NCBI GenBank assembly: GCA_017504605.1 | Contig: JAFVQW010000025.1 | Span: 1-44,566, forward strand | Length of the DNA: 44,566 nt | Direction: 5' to 3' | From: Clostridia bacterium | GTDB taxonomy: Bacteria > Bacillota > Clostridia > Oscillospirales > CAG-272 | Shown here: positions 20,957 to 30,241 of the stretch, one piece after another | Numbering within the stretch: position 1 is the stretch's first letter | Layout of the letters: every line of letters begins with the position of its first letter | Position numbers and translations under genes: made by a program | The notes under the pieces: model-generated | Told to the model about the DNA's origin: nothing | What the model saw: the letters and a program-made list of their open reading frames with translations, nothing else | Database searches by the model: none

Positions 20957-22843
20957 TTGTTAAAGAAACTGATTTCACTTCTTCTCGCCATTTCCCTCCT
21001 GCTTTCGGCACTCGCCGTGCTCGTCGGGTGTAACGAGGGTCCCTCGGGGGACGAGGGCGGCACCACGCCGCCTCCCAGCACTCCCACGCCGCCGAAGGAC
21101 CCGCCCATCGGTACGGGCGGCGACCCGATGAAGCCTCTGCCGACGGTCGTCGTGCCGGCTGTGCGCGACTATGGTCGCGGGACGGTGGATTTTGACGAGC
21201 TTATATACGAAAGACCCGATTTTAATACCCTGATAGCCTCGATTGACGCTATCACCGCCTCGATTGACGGCGACACTATGCCCTTTGAGGAGCAGCTCGC
21301 GGCTATCGTCGCGCTCGACGGTGATTTTAAAAGCACGATGGCTATGTACACTCTCGCCGAAATTCTTTACTACCGCGATATGAATGACAAGGCGCTCGCC
21401 GCGGAGTACGAATACGTGAGCGAGGGCTATCCCCGCCTCATAAAGAGCACCGAGGAGCTTATGGTCGCGGCGGCGCGCTCGGAGAACGCCGAGCTCTTTG
21501 AGGAGCAGTACTTCGGCGACGGGCTTATTGAAAAGTACGAGGGCGGCGGCGTTTACACCGACGAGCTTATCACGCTGCTCGAGTGTGAGGCCTCGCTCGA
21601 GAACGATTATTCCTCGCTCTCCATTTACACCGTGGAGATAACCCATAACGGGAAAACGGCTACGGTGGACGTATTCCTCGACGAGGTTGCCGAGCGCTAC
21701 GCCACGAATAAGGATAAGCGCGAGCAGTGGCAGGCATACTATTTGCAGAAGTATTACTACGCGGCGCTTGCGCGCTCGCGAGACATCTTCACAGAGCTCG
21801 TTAGGACGAGAATTCTGATTGCCGACGAGATGGGGCTCGAGTCTTATGCGGAGCTTGCCTACTCCGACCTCGAGCACTCCTATTCGATAAGCGACACCGA
21901 GAAAATGCTCGGTGATATAAGAGCGTATATAACCGAGATGTACCCCGAGCTCGAGGCGTACGCCTTCGAGAGTCATTTCAGCACCATTGATACGGCCGTC
22001 GACCGCGTTACTCTCCTTAACACGATGTATGGAGCGCTCGAGGAGCAGGGCGGCGACATCTTCGATGCCTATTGCTATATGCTCCAGCACGGCCTCTACG
22101 ACGTAAAGAGCGGCAGCGAGCGCTTTAACGGCGCGTTTACCACCTATATCGAGACCAATTCCTCGCCCTTCCTCTTCGTCACCCTCTCGGGCTTCACGAG
22201 GGACTACCTCACGCTCTCTCACGAGTTCGGACATTTCTTCGAGGCCTACGTGAATAACGGTATGCACTCCACGCTCGACGTCGCTGAGATTTCCTCGCAG
22301 GCGCTCGAGCTGCTCTCTCTCACTCTCCTTGAGGATAGGCTCGAGCACGAGAGATACAGCTATCTTCGAATTGAGGCTATGTACGATGCCGTGAGCACGC
22401 TTTTAAGTCAGTCCTTCCTCGCCTCGGTTGAGCACAAAATTTATGCGCTCGATGCCGACGAGGTGACCGCAGAGCGCCTAAACGAGCTTACGAAGGAGGC
22501 CTCCCTCGCCGTCTACGGCACGGAGACCTACAACCGTATAGACTACGCAATCATAACGCACACCGTGCGCTATCCCTTCTACGTTCAGTCCTACGTCACC
22601 TCTCTTATCCCCGCGCTCGAGATTTTCTTCGCCGAGCTCGAGGAGGAGGGCGAGGGAATGAGAATATACAAGGAGCTGATTTCGCTCGCGGGCTCATCGG
22701 CCTCGCTCCCCGACGTTCTCGCATCTCTCGGCCTCTCTTCTCCCTTTGAAAGTGAGACGGTGCGGGAGATAGCGAACTCTATTTACACCTATCTTACGGG
22801 AAAGTCAGACAGATATAAGGCCCCTGTTCCCGAGGCGGCTTGA
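20957..22843 (+). CDS. M3-family (oligoendopeptidase-like) metallopeptidase lipoprotein
   Basis: 628 residues. Lipoprotein signal MLKKLISLLLAISLLLSALAVLVGC with the lipid-modified Cys25, then a Gly/Pro/Thr-rich linker (to about 55) and a helical peptidase domain. The zinc motif is HEFGH at 422-426 (LSHEFGHFFEAYV), with the third ligand probably Glu444 in AEISSQALELL. This resembles PepF/M3 peptidases, which cleave short peptides, but with an extracellular, membrane-tethered location. The distance from HExGH to the third ligand is shorter than in PepF, and the overall length matches the family. The start is TTG at 20957: no ATG fits before the signal peptide and the ribosome site is weak. Single-gene unit with a strong terminator. 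Role inferred: peptide scavenging at the cell surface. Confidence 0.82.
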   Translation: MLKKLISLLLAISLLLSALAVLVGCNEGPSGDEGGTTPPPSTPTPPKDPPIGTGGDPMKPLPTVVVPAVRDYGRGTVDFDELIYERPDFNTLIASIDAITASIDGDTMPFEEQLAAIVALDGDFKSTMAMYTLAEILYYRDMNDKALAAEYEYVSEGYPRLIKSTEELMVAAARSENAELFEEQYFGDGLIEKYEGGGVYTDELITLLECEASLENDYSSLSIYTVEITHNGKTATVDVFLDEVAERYATNKDKREQWQAYYLQKYYYAALARSRDIFTELVRTRILIADEMGLESYAELAYSDLEHSYSISDTEKMLGDIRAYITEMYPELEAYAFESHFSTIDTAVDRVTLLNTMYGALEEQGGDIFDAYCYMLQHGLYDVKSGSERFNGAFTTYIETNSSPFLFVTLSGFTRDYLTLSHEFGHFFEAYVNNGMHSTLDVAEISSQALELLSLTLLEDRLEHERYSYLRIEAMYDAVSTLLSQSFLASVEHKIYALDADEVTAERLNELTKEASLAVYGTETYNRIDYAIITHTVRYPFYVQSYVTSLIPALEIFFAELEEEGEGMRIYKELISLAGSSASLPDVLASLGLSSPFESETVREIANSIYTYLTGKSDRYKAPVPEAA

Positions 22844-22845
22844 AT

Positions 22846-22884
22846 AAAAAAATGCAAGGAGCACGTGGCTCCTTGCATTTTTTG
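22846..22884. terminator. bidirectional intrinsic terminator
   Basis: A perfect 12-bp stem (22851-22862 with 22868-22879) and loop ACGTG, flanked by A-rich and T-rich runs on both sides. It ends the peptidase gene on the plus strand and the ABC transporter gene on the minus strand. Confidence 0.9.
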
Positions 22885-22887
22885 TTG

Positions 22888-24819
22888 TTAGCTATTTGAG
22901 ATGTATCTGTTAGCCTGAGTTGTAAACAGTCTGTAATAGCTGCCGCCGAGGCGCATCAGCTCCTCGTGCGTGCCCTCCTCCGCCACTCTGCCGCCGTCGA
23001 TGACGACTATCTTCGAGGCGTTTACCGCACTCGAGAGACGGTGGGATACGAAAATCGTTATCCTGTTCTCAGAGAGAGCCGCAAACTGATTGAACACCTC
23101 GGCCTCGGCAAGCGGGTCGAGCGAGGCGGTAGGCTCGTCAAGTATGAGTACGTCGGCCCTCTTGTAGAATGCGCGGGCAACCGAGAGCTTCTGCCACTGT
23201 CCGCCCGAGAGCTCAATTCCGTCCTCCTCGAACATTCTCGTCAGGGGCGTATCGTAGCCCTTCGGCAGCTCGCCGATAAAGCCGTCGGCGCTGCCCTGTC
23301 TCGCGGCGTATTCCACCGTTTCCCTCTCGTGCGTGCGGTGGACGTCGCCGAACTCGATATTCTCGGCTACGCTCTCGGCGTAATGGCCGAAGTCCTGGAA
23401 TACTATACCGAACATATTGTAAAGGCTCTCAACGTCGTACTCGCGAACGTCGTGCCCGTCGAGATAAATCGCGCCCTCGGTCGGGTCGTAAAGACGGGTT
23501 ATAAGCTTTATAAGCGTTGTCTTGCCCGCGCCGTTGAGACCGACGAGAACGACCGATTCGGCGGGTCGCAGTGTGAGGTTTATATCGCGGAGGACGTAGC
23601 GGTCGGTGCCGGGATAGCGGAAGGAAACGCCGCGAAGCTCTATGGTGTGCGGCTTACCGAGCTCTACCCTTCTGGGCTCGTCGAGCGTAGGAACGACGGT
23701 GACCTCCTCCTTCATAAACTCTATCATATTATCTATAAAGAGCGTGCCCTCGTAAATCGTCGCGGTGGCGGTGAGGAGCGTGGTGATATAGCCCGCAATA
23801 GAGCCGAGCGCGCCCGAGAAGAGCGAATAGTCTCCTACCTCGCCCGTGCCGAAAACGACGGTGTAGGCAATATAGACGAAGAGCGCACTGTTTACCGCAG
23901 TCGAGAGAAGCGCAACCAAAATCTGCATAACTCCCTCTTTGATTATAAGGCTCTTAAGTCCCTTATAATAGCGGGCGAAAACGCTCTTATACTTCGAGAT
24001 GAAGGTGTCGGAGAGGCCGAGAATTTTAATCTCCTTAACCATATCCTTGTTCACCATAAGCCCGGAGTAATAATTCATCTGCCGCCGCTCCTTAGAATGA
24101 CGGCGGACGTAGCGGAAGTTGCGGTTACGGTAGGCATAGTTAACAAGCGCGCCGGGAATGGCGGCTATTATAATTATAAAGGGAGCGTAGGGGCTGAGCG
24201 CAAAGAGCACCGCAACGAAGGACACGGCGCTGATAAGCGCGCTCACAACGCTGAAGGTGGCGTTCAGTATCATTATCGGGCGCATGCCCGCCTCGCGATT
24301 GGCGTTCTCGAGCTTCTCGTAGAACTCGGGACGGTCGAAGGAGCGCAGGTCTACCTCCCTTGCCTTGCCTATAATCTTAAGCTTGATATGGTTTACGACA
24401 AGCTCGCCCGCGATGCCCGTAACCATATTGTTAAGCCTCTTAAGCACTCGGCTAAAGAAGAGGTATACCATATTCATTCCGAAGAGGAAGAATAGCGGCT
24501 TCAGCGTATTAAACACGTCCTCAAATTCCGCACCCATGCTGCGCTCGGTAATAAGCGCGGCAATCTCGTTAAGAAGGTCCTTCGAGATATATGCTCCGAC
24601 GACGGGCAAAACGCCGTCAAGAAGGCAAAGAAGCACCATAAACACGAGCATAAGCGGGGCGGACTCCCACACTAACGAGATTATGTAAAATAGGCGCTCG
24701 AAGAAGCCGCGTATACGCTTCGCCGCGTAGCGCGGATAGTCGCGAAGCCGCTTAGGGCGGGAAAGTCCGTCGCTCATCGGCTTGAAGGGGGGAGGCCCAC
24801 CCGGTCCGGGTCCTGTCAT
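22888..24819 (-). CDS. ABC transporter, fused permease and ATPase (exporter type)
   Basis: 643 residues from the ATG at 24819, chosen for the AAAGGAAA site upstream; the open frame extends 26 codons further without a site. The N-terminal stretch is Pro/Gly-rich (MTGPGPGGPPPF), followed by about six transmembrane helices (residues ~35-340) and an ATPase domain: Walker A VGLNGAGKTTLIKL, Q-loop VFQDFGHYAESVAENI, signature LSGGQWQKLSVARA, Walker B VLILDEPTASLDP and H-loop FVSHRLSS. All catalytic residues are canonical, so it could work as a homodimer. The substrate cannot be told; the family includes peptide, lipid and drug exporters. It is divergent from the small-protein trio at 24898 and convergent with the peptidase. 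Confidence 0.9.
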   Translation of the reverse strand: MTGPGPGGPPPFKPMSDGLSRPKRLRDYPRYAAKRIRGFFERLFYIISLVWESAPLMLVFMVLLCLLDGVLPVVGAYISKDLLNEIAALITERSMGAEFEDVFNTLKPLFFLFGMNMVYLFFSRVLKRLNNMVTGIAGELVVNHIKLKIIGKAREVDLRSFDRPEFYEKLENANREAGMRPIMILNATFSVVSALISAVSFVAVLFALSPYAPFIIIIAAIPGALVNYAYRNRNFRYVRRHSKERRQMNYYSGLMVNKDMVKEIKILGLSDTFISKYKSVFARYYKGLKSLIIKEGVMQILVALLSTAVNSALFVYIAYTVVFGTGEVGDYSLFSGALGSIAGYITTLLTATATIYEGTLFIDNMIEFMKEEVTVVPTLDEPRRVELGKPHTIELRGVSFRYPGTDRYVLRDINLTLRPAESVVLVGLNGAGKTTLIKLITRLYDPTEGAIYLDGHDVREYDVESLYNMFGIVFQDFGHYAESVAENIEFGDVHRTHERETVEYAARQGSADGFIGELPKGYDTPLTRMFEEDGIELSGGQWQKLSVARAFYKRADVLILDEPTASLDPLAEAEVFNQFAALSENRITIFVSHRLSSAVNASKIVVIDGGRVAEEGTHEELMRLGGSYYRLFTTQANRYISNS

Positions 24820-24897
24820 ATTTTTTCCTTTCTTTTGGGGTTTAACCTTTTTTCCTCTCTCGCATAGAATGTAACGAGAATGAAAGGAGGTAACCAA

Positions 24898-25122
24898 ATG
24901 AGAATTAATACCGAAAAATTAGCCGCTCTGACCGCTTTGCCCGATGAAAAAATGTGGGCACAAATCAGAGAGATTGCCTCGGGTCACGGAATTTCGCTAC
25001 CCGAGAAATGCCCCGACAGTAAAACGATGTCGGATATACGAAGCGCCGCCTCGGGCGGTGCGAAAATCAATCTCGCCGAGGCGATAAGAGTAATTAACAG
25101 ATACAAGAAGGGAGAGAGCTGA
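24898..25122 (+). CDS. small uncharacterised protein (first of a trio)
   Basis: 74 residues, beginning MRINTEKLAALTALPDEKMW. The ATG at 24898 has a near-perfect AAAGGAGGT 7 bases upstream; the frame is open 6 codons further but that start would overlap the site. All-helical, charged and soluble in appearance, ending INLAEAIRVINRYKKGES. Its stop codon shares one base with the next start (TGATG), so translation of the pair is coupled. I do not recognise a named family. Together with the next two genes it resembles small helical-protein clusters seen near Clostridia sporulation or envelope genes, but that is impression only. Confidence 0.75.
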   Translation: MRINTEKLAALTALPDEKMWAQIREIASGHGISLPEKCPDSKTMSDIRSAASGGAKINLAEAIRVINRYKKGES

Positions 25123-25415
25123 TGGCCGAAACTCCCGATCTTTCGAAAATAGTTAATCTTATAATGGAAAACCCCGCCCTGATTGAGCAGATATCCTCGC
25201 TCGCAAGGTCCTCGGGCGAGGAGGTCGACACCGAGGCGGTGGCGGTCGAGACAGAGGGTACGACCGAGGCCGCGCCCGTGGCGGCACTGCCGAAAAGGAG
25301 CGCACGCCGTCACGAGCTCATCGGTGCGATGAAGCCCTATCTCTCCGAGAAGCGGAGCAAGACGGTCGACTCGGTAATGGCAATTGCCGATATACTCGAC
25401 CTTATGAGGAGGTAG
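25122..25415 (+). CDS. small uncharacterised helical protein (second of a trio)
   Basis: 97 residues. An N-terminal helix (SKIVNLIMENPALIEQISSLARS), an acidic and Ala/Thr-rich linker (about 32-60), and a basic C-terminal helix pair RHELIGAMKPYLSEKRSKTVDSVMAIADILDLMRR. The pattern 'LLxAxKPYLSxxRxxKxDxxxxIxxxLxLM' occurs in small Clostridia proteins of unknown function. It overlaps the previous gene by one base and is followed after one base by the next ORF, which has an AGGAGG site inside its own 3' end. Role unknown. Confidence 0.75.
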   Translation: MAETPDLSKIVNLIMENPALIEQISSLARSSGEEVDTEAVAVETEGTTEAAPVAALPKRSARRHELIGAMKPYLSEKRSKTVDSVMAIADILDLMRR

Positions 25416-25416
25416 T

Positions 25417-25743
25417 ATGTATTCAAGAAACTATCCCACAAGACAGGGTATCCCCGAAAGCTACGGGGGAACGGCTCTGCGCGAGGAGGAGTGCTACGCA
25501 CCCGAGAGCGAGAGCGTGGCCGACGAGCACGAGGAGTGCGGCGCTATGCCGAGGGAAAGCACGCGTCTGCCCGATTTTTTATCGGGCTTTGGCGGATTTT
25601 TCGACGGCCTCGGACTTCATATGCCGAAGAAAATCGGCATGGAGGAAATCCTGATAGGAGCGATAGCGCTGTTCCTAATCTTCTCCGACGAGAAGGATAT
25701 AGTCCTCGGGGCGCTTCTCCTTCTTCTCATATTTATAGACTGA
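25417..25743 (+). CDS. small protein with hydrophobic C-terminal hairpin (third of a trio)
   Basis: 108 residues. The N-terminal 50 are acidic and polar with several Glu-Glu pairs; then LPDFLSGFGGFFDGLGLHMPKKIGMEEI and two short hydrophobic helices split by SDEKD (ILIGAIALFLIFSDEKDIVLGALLLLLIFID). The very short helices and the charged break suggest an amphipathic membrane-surface protein. The ending is of a kind seen in many small Clostridia proteins of unknown role. The start ATG follows AGGAGG by 5 bases. A clear terminator follows, so the three genes form one unit. Confidence 0.75.
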   Translation: MYSRNYPTRQGIPESYGGTALREEECYAPESESVADEHEECGAMPRESTRLPDFLSGFGGFFDGLGLHMPKKIGMEEILIGAIALFLIFSDEKDIVLGALLLLLIFID

Positions 25744-25749
25744 CTACAT

Positions 25750-25783
25750 AGGGGCGGCTCGGAAGAGCTATGCCCCTTTTTTT
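25750..25783 (+). terminator. intrinsic terminator of the small-protein trio
   Basis: AGGGGC (25750-25755) pairs with GCCCCT (25772-25777), with GCTC/GAGC nested inside; a run of seven Ts ends at 25783. It lies between the trio and the convergent polC gene. Confidence 0.85.
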
Positions 25784-25785
25784 AC

Positions 25786-28700
25786 TTAAAAGAAGGAGAA
25801 CTGATTGGTCTCGGTAAGATTATCGAGCACGTGGTTGCGACGCAAAATCTCAACGACGGTCTTGGATATTCCCGTGCGCAGACGAAGCTCCTCTACCGAA
25901 TAGAGGTCGTAGTGCTCGCGCGCCTCCACAATCTTCTCGGCCGCAGTGTCGCCGAGGCCGGGCAGAGAGTTGAAGGGCATTCGGATTTTACCGTCCTCGG
26001 GCAGGAAGGCCTTAGCATCAGACTTCTGTAAGTCTACCCCGAGGAATACGACTCCGCGTGCCATAGCCTCTCTTACAAGATAGAAGGTGGCGAGCTGCTC
26101 GTGGTCCTTCGCCGTGGCGTCGGGCTTTTCCTCAAGCTCCTTTATGATTTTATTAAGTCCCGAGTAGCCCTTACCTACCGCCTCTGCATCGAAGCCGCCG
26201 GGCGCGACGGTAAGAAAGGCCGCATAGAATTCCATAGGATAATAAATCTTATACCAGGCAAGGCGGATTGCCGACATAACGTATGCGGCGGCGTGCGCCT
26301 TCGGGAACATGTACTTGATTTTCTTACACGACGATATATACCATTCGGGCACGCCGTGGGCGAGCATTGCCTCCTCCCACTCGGGCTTAACGCCTTTACC
26401 CTTTCTGACCGCCTCCATTATATCGAAGGAGAGCTTGTTCTCCATTCCGTGAGCGATAAGGTAAAGCATAATTCCGTCACGCGTTCCGACAACCTCGGAT
26501 ATCGTGCAGGTTCCGTCCTTAATAAGCTCCTGCGCATTACCGAGCCACACGTCGGTTCCGTGGGTAAGTCCCGAAATCTGAACGAGGTCGGCGAAGTTTT
26601 TAGGCTTCGCATCGAGGAGCACCTGCTGAAGAAAGCTCGTGCCGAACTCGGGAATACCGAAGGTCGCAAGCTGGCTTCCACCTATATCCTCGGGTGTTAT
26701 TCCAAGGGGGCGTGTCGAGGAAAAGAGCTCGTATATCGTCTTGTCGTTCATCTTAACGTCGAGAACGCTCGTGTTCGTGTAGCGCTCGAGCATCTTATAC
26801 TTCGTCGGAATATCGTGTCCGAGCTCGTCAAGCTTCAAAATCGTGTCGTGAAGATACGAGAACTGGAAGTGCGTGGTGATGGTATCGGCGTGGGGGTCGT
26901 CGGCGGGGTGCTGAACGGGGGTGAAATCGTATATATCGTACTCGTTCGGAACGACTATAATACCGCCCGGGTGCTGTCCCGTCGTCTTCTTGATGCCCTT
27001 TATCCTCGTGGTCATATAGGACACCTGGGCCTTCGGAATTTTTATCTTCTTTTCCTCAAGGTACTTTGCAACGTAGCCCCACGCGGTCTTATCGGCAAGG
27101 CCCGTAATGGTTCCCGCGCGGAAGACGTGTCCCTCACCGAAGAGCTCCTCGGTGTATTTATGTACCCTGCCCTGAACGTCGCCCGAGAAGTTAAGGTCTA
27201 TATCGGGAGACTTGTCGCCGTAGAAGCCGAGGAAGGTCTCAAAGGGTATGTCGTGACCGTCCTGGTAGAGCCATTCTCCGCACACGGGGCACCTCTTGTC
27301 GGGCAAATCAAAGCCCGAGCCGACCGAGCCGTCGGTGAAAAACTCGGAATACCTACACGCAGGGCATCTGTAATGCGGGGGGAGCGGGTTAACCTCGGAG
27401 ATGCCCGACATCGTCGCGACGAAGGACGAGCCGACCGAGCCGCGCGAGCCGACCTGATAGCCGAGGCTCTCGGAATATGCAACAAGCTTTACCGCAATCA
27501 TATAAAGCACGGCAAAGCCGTTATTTATAATCGAGGTGAGCTCGCGGTTAAGCCTGTCCTCAACGACGGCGGGCAGCTTCTCGCCGTACCAATCGTGAGC
27601 ACGGCTCCAGCAGGAGGAGATAAGCTCCTCCTTGGCGCCCGGAAGGTCGGGCTCGTATCTGCCCTCGGGTATCGGGCGGATTTTCTCGCACATATCGGCT
27701 ATTTTTCCGGGGTTCTCAATAACGACCTCGCGTGCCGCCGCCTCGCCGAGATAGTCGAACTCGGCGAGCATCTCGTCGGTCGTGCGAAGATATATCGGCG
27801 TGGGTCTGTCGGCATCGGCAAACTTCATTCCCGCAAGGAGTATCCGTCTGTAGACCTCGTCCTCCTCGTTTATGAAGTGGGCGTCGCAGGTCGCGCACAC
27901 GGGCTTTCCGAGCTTCTTGCCGAGCTCGTAAATGCTGCGGTTCATATCGCGAAGCTGCTCCTCGTCCTTGACCCTCTCCTGCTCTATGAGGAAGCGGTTA
28001 TTGCCGAGCGGCTGAATTTCAAGATAGTCGTAAAACGAGGCGATTTCCTCAATATCCTGCGTGCTTCTGCCCTCGAGGATAGCCTTATAAAGCTCGCCCG
28101 CCTCGCAGGCAGAGCCGATAAGCAGTCCCTCTCTGTGCTCGGCAAGGAGCGACTTCGGTATTCTCGGAAATCTCCTATAATAATCGAGGTAGGATGCCGA
28201 AACGAGCTTATAAAGGTTCTTAAGGCCCTCCTTGTTCCTCGCGAAAATTATCATATGGTGCGTGGGCAGCTTCAGAGGGTCGGTCCTCTCGCTCATCGCA
28301 TCGAGCATACGCGGGAAGGTATCGACACCCTCACTGCGAAGGCGCGACAGCATAACGAAGAATATTCTCGCCAGCACCTCGGCATCGTCCGAGGCTCTGT
28401 GGTGGTGGAAGTCGCCGAGCTCGTAATGCTTAGCTATCGTATCGAGCTTATGATTTTTGAGCTCGGGGTTTACGTACTTCGACAGTCCTACGGTATCGAG
28501 GAAGGTATTGTTGAACTCGATGCCGTGGCGCTCCGCCGCCACGCGAATAAAGCCGACGTCGAAGTTCGCGTTATGCGCAATAAGGAGCGAGCCGCCCGCA
28601 AAGCGAAGGAAGGTCTCGACCGCCTCGCGCTCCTTAGGCGCGCCCTTTACCATATCGTCGGTGATAGAGGTAAGGCGGGTAATCTCCTCGGAAATAGGCT

Positions 28701-30195
28701 CCTCGGGGTCGACGAATATATCCATTCTGTCGATTATCTCGCCGCCCGCAATCTTAACCGCACCGATTTCTATAATCTTGCAGCTGCGGCTCGACAGTCC
28801 CGTCGTCTCTATATCGAACACGACCATCTCGCCGTCAAAGGCGGGATAATCGGTGCCGAAGACGCATCTCGCGGTATCGTTAACGAAGTAGGCCTCCATA
28901 CCGTAGAGCACCTTAAGCTCGGTGTTCTTGGATTTTTCAAGCGCGAGCATTACCTCGGGGAAGGCCTGGACGTTACCGTGGTCGGTGACCGCAATTGCCT
29001 TGTGCCCCCAGCGGATTGCCGTTTTTATCAGCTCGTCGGGGGTTATTATGGCGTCCATTGAGGACATATTCGTATGAAGGTGGAGCTCTACGCGCTTCTC
29101 TTCTGCATCGTCGGTGCGCTCCGCCCTCGATATTTTCATAATCGATTTCGGCTCTATGTAGAGCTCGTCGTCGAACTTATCTCTCTTTATCCGTCCGAAA
29201 ACGGCGAGATTATCTCCCATTTTCAAGGACTTGAACCAATCCGCACCGTCGATAGCATCTACTCGGCGCACGTAGCTGCCAGCCGCGCCATCGGATATGC
29301 CGACGGAGAGCGAGAGCCTGTCCCCCGAGCGGAGCTCCTTGCTCGAGAGCTCGAATACCGTGCCGAGAAAAACGCTGCTGCCGCGCACGCTGTCAAGCTC
29401 GGCTATCGGGGTGGGCTCGATAACATCGAAGGGCTCGCCGAAAACGGCGCTCGCGCCCTCGGTAAGAAATTTCATAGTGCCTATTTTATAAACACCGCCG
29501 CCGAGGCTCTCGGAAACTCCGAGCGAGGAGGAAATCCCCGCACGGCGCTCGAAATCGCTGTAGGGGTCGTTCTCGCGCGCCTCAAGCTCGGCCTGCTCGC
29601 GCATCGCCGTATGCTCTCTCGCTACGCGCTCGGCGTTCTCCCTCTCGACCGTGCGAAGATATTCCTCGCGCTGTCTTTGAAGCCTCTCTTCCTGCTCCCT
29701 CGCGCCGCCGTTCTCCTCGAGAATTATACGCCGCCGTACTCCGTAGCGGCTGAAAAGTATGTTCGAAAGTATATCCTCGGTGCCCGCCGACTTAACGAAG
29801 TCAATGCCGGTCTCGAAAAAGGGTATGCCTATTCTTATCACACTGCCGTCGTCGTGATAATCGGCGCCCGAAAGAAAGCCCTGGGTCAGGGCTCCGCAAA
29901 GAGAGGCCTCGTAGGCAATCTCGGGAAAGCGCTCGATTTTAAACTCCGAGGCGGGAAAATGCGGAAAAATCTTGAAGCTCTCCGCACTGTAAAGGGCGCG
30001 GCACTCGTCGGCAATCTCGTATATCGTAAGAGCGTCCTCGTGCGCGGGAAAATAAAGCTCAACCTCAACGCGCATCGGCTCTCTCTTATATCTGTAGCTC
30101 GCATCGGTGGCGCGCATCAGGAGCGCGCGCTTGGTCTCACTCGGGGTATACCTGGTGAAGACCTCAAGGAATTTCCTTTTATCCCTCTGTTCCAT
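25786..30195 (-). CDS. polC: DNA polymerase III alpha subunit, PolC type
   Basis: 1,469 residues, the Gram-positive replicative polymerase with built-in proofreading. Order seen: N-terminal domains and OB fold (to ~350); PHP domain starting near 370 (HLHTNMSSMDAIITPDELI), interrupted by a DnaQ-like exonuclease (about 457-625, VFDIETTGLSSRSCKIIEIG and the HNANFDVGFI and HRASDDAEV motifs); the rest of PHP (KLPTHHMIIFARN); a zinc site with two CPxC pairs near 945-985; the palm catalytic region near 995 (GDKSPDIDLNFSGD); fingers with TTGQHPGGIIVVP; and a helix-hairpin-helix C-terminus. Length and order are typical. ATG at 30195 with AAAGG upstream. It is the last gene of the pyrH-to-polC cluster. 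Confidence 0.97.
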   Translation of the reverse strand: MEQRDKRKFLEVFTRYTPSETKRALLMRATDASYRYKREPMRVEVELYFPAHEDALTIYEIADECRALYSAESFKIFPHFPASEFKIERFPEIAYEASLCGALTQGFLSGADYHDDGSVIRIGIPFFETGIDFVKSAGTEDILSNILFSRYGVRRRIILEENGGAREQEERLQRQREEYLRTVERENAERVAREHTAMREQAELEARENDPYSDFERRAGISSSLGVSESLGGGVYKIGTMKFLTEGASAVFGEPFDVIEPTPIAELDSVRGSSVFLGTVFELSSKELRSGDRLSLSVGISDGAAGSYVRRVDAIDGADWFKSLKMGDNLAVFGRIKRDKFDDELYIEPKSIMKISRAERTDDAEEKRVELHLHTNMSSMDAIITPDELIKTAIRWGHKAIAVTDHGNVQAFPEVMLALEKSKNTELKVLYGMEAYFVNDTARCVFGTDYPAFDGEMVVFDIETTGLSSRSCKIIEIGAVKIAGGEIIDRMDIFVDPEEPISEEITRLTSITDDMVKGAPKEREAVETFLRFAGGSLLIAHNANFDVGFIRVAAERHGIEFNNTFLDTVGLSKYVNPELKNHKLDTIAKHYELGDFHHHRASDDAEVLARIFFVMLSRLRSEGVDTFPRMLDAMSERTDPLKLPTHHMIIFARNKEGLKNLYKLVSASYLDYYRRFPRIPKSLLAEHREGLLIGSACEAGELYKAILEGRSTQDIEEIASFYDYLEIQPLGNNRFLIEQERVKDEEQLRDMNRSIYELGKKLGKPVCATCDAHFINEEDEVYRRILLAGMKFADADRPTPIYLRTTDEMLAEFDYLGEAAAREVVIENPGKIADMCEKIRPIPEGRYEPDLPGAKEELISSCWSRAHDWYGEKLPAVVEDRLNRELTSIINNGFAVLYMIAVKLVAYSESLGYQVGSRGSVGSSFVATMSGISEVNPLPPHYRCPACRYSEFFTDGSVGSGFDLPDKRCPVCGEWLYQDGHDIPFETFLGFYGDKSPDIDLNFSGDVQGRVHKYTEELFGEGHVFRAGTITGLADKTAWGYVAKYLEEKKIKIPKAQVSYMTTRIKGIKKTTGQHPGGIIVVPNEYDIYDFTPVQHPADDPHADTITTHFQFSYLHDTILKLDELGHDIPTKYKMLERYTNTSVLDVKMNDKTIYELFSSTRPLGITPEDIGGSQLATFGIPEFGTSFLQQVLLDAKPKNFADLVQISGLTHGTDVWLGNAQELIKDGTCTISEVVGTRDGIMLYLIAHGMENKLSFDIMEAVRKGKGVKPEWEEAMLAHGVPEWYISSCKKIKYMFPKAHAAAYVMSAIRLAWYKIYYPMEFYAAFLTVAPGGFDAEAVGKGYSGLNKIIKELEEKPDATAKDHEQLATFYLVREAMARGVVFLGVDLQKSDAKAFLPEDGKIRMPFNSLPGLGDTAAEKIVEAREHYDLYSVEELRLRTGISKTVVEILRRNHVLDNLTETNQFSFF

Positions 30196-30220
30196 AGCCT
30201 GTCCTTTCTCTCGGTGGTGT

Positions 30221-30240
30221 GCCCGCCGAGGTCGGCAGGC
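30221..30240. repeat. intergenic hairpin between ispG and polC
   Basis: A 9-bp stem with one mismatch (GCCCGCCGA / TCGGCAGGC, loop GG). No T-run follows on the minus strand, so it is more likely an mRNA processing or stability structure than a terminator. Confidence 0.45.
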
Positions 30241-30241
30241 G

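Noticed and set aside
26101-29061. 986-codon plus-strand open frame opposite polC
   Set aside because: Fully antisense to conserved PolC motifs; a shadow of GC-biased codons with no recognisable family.
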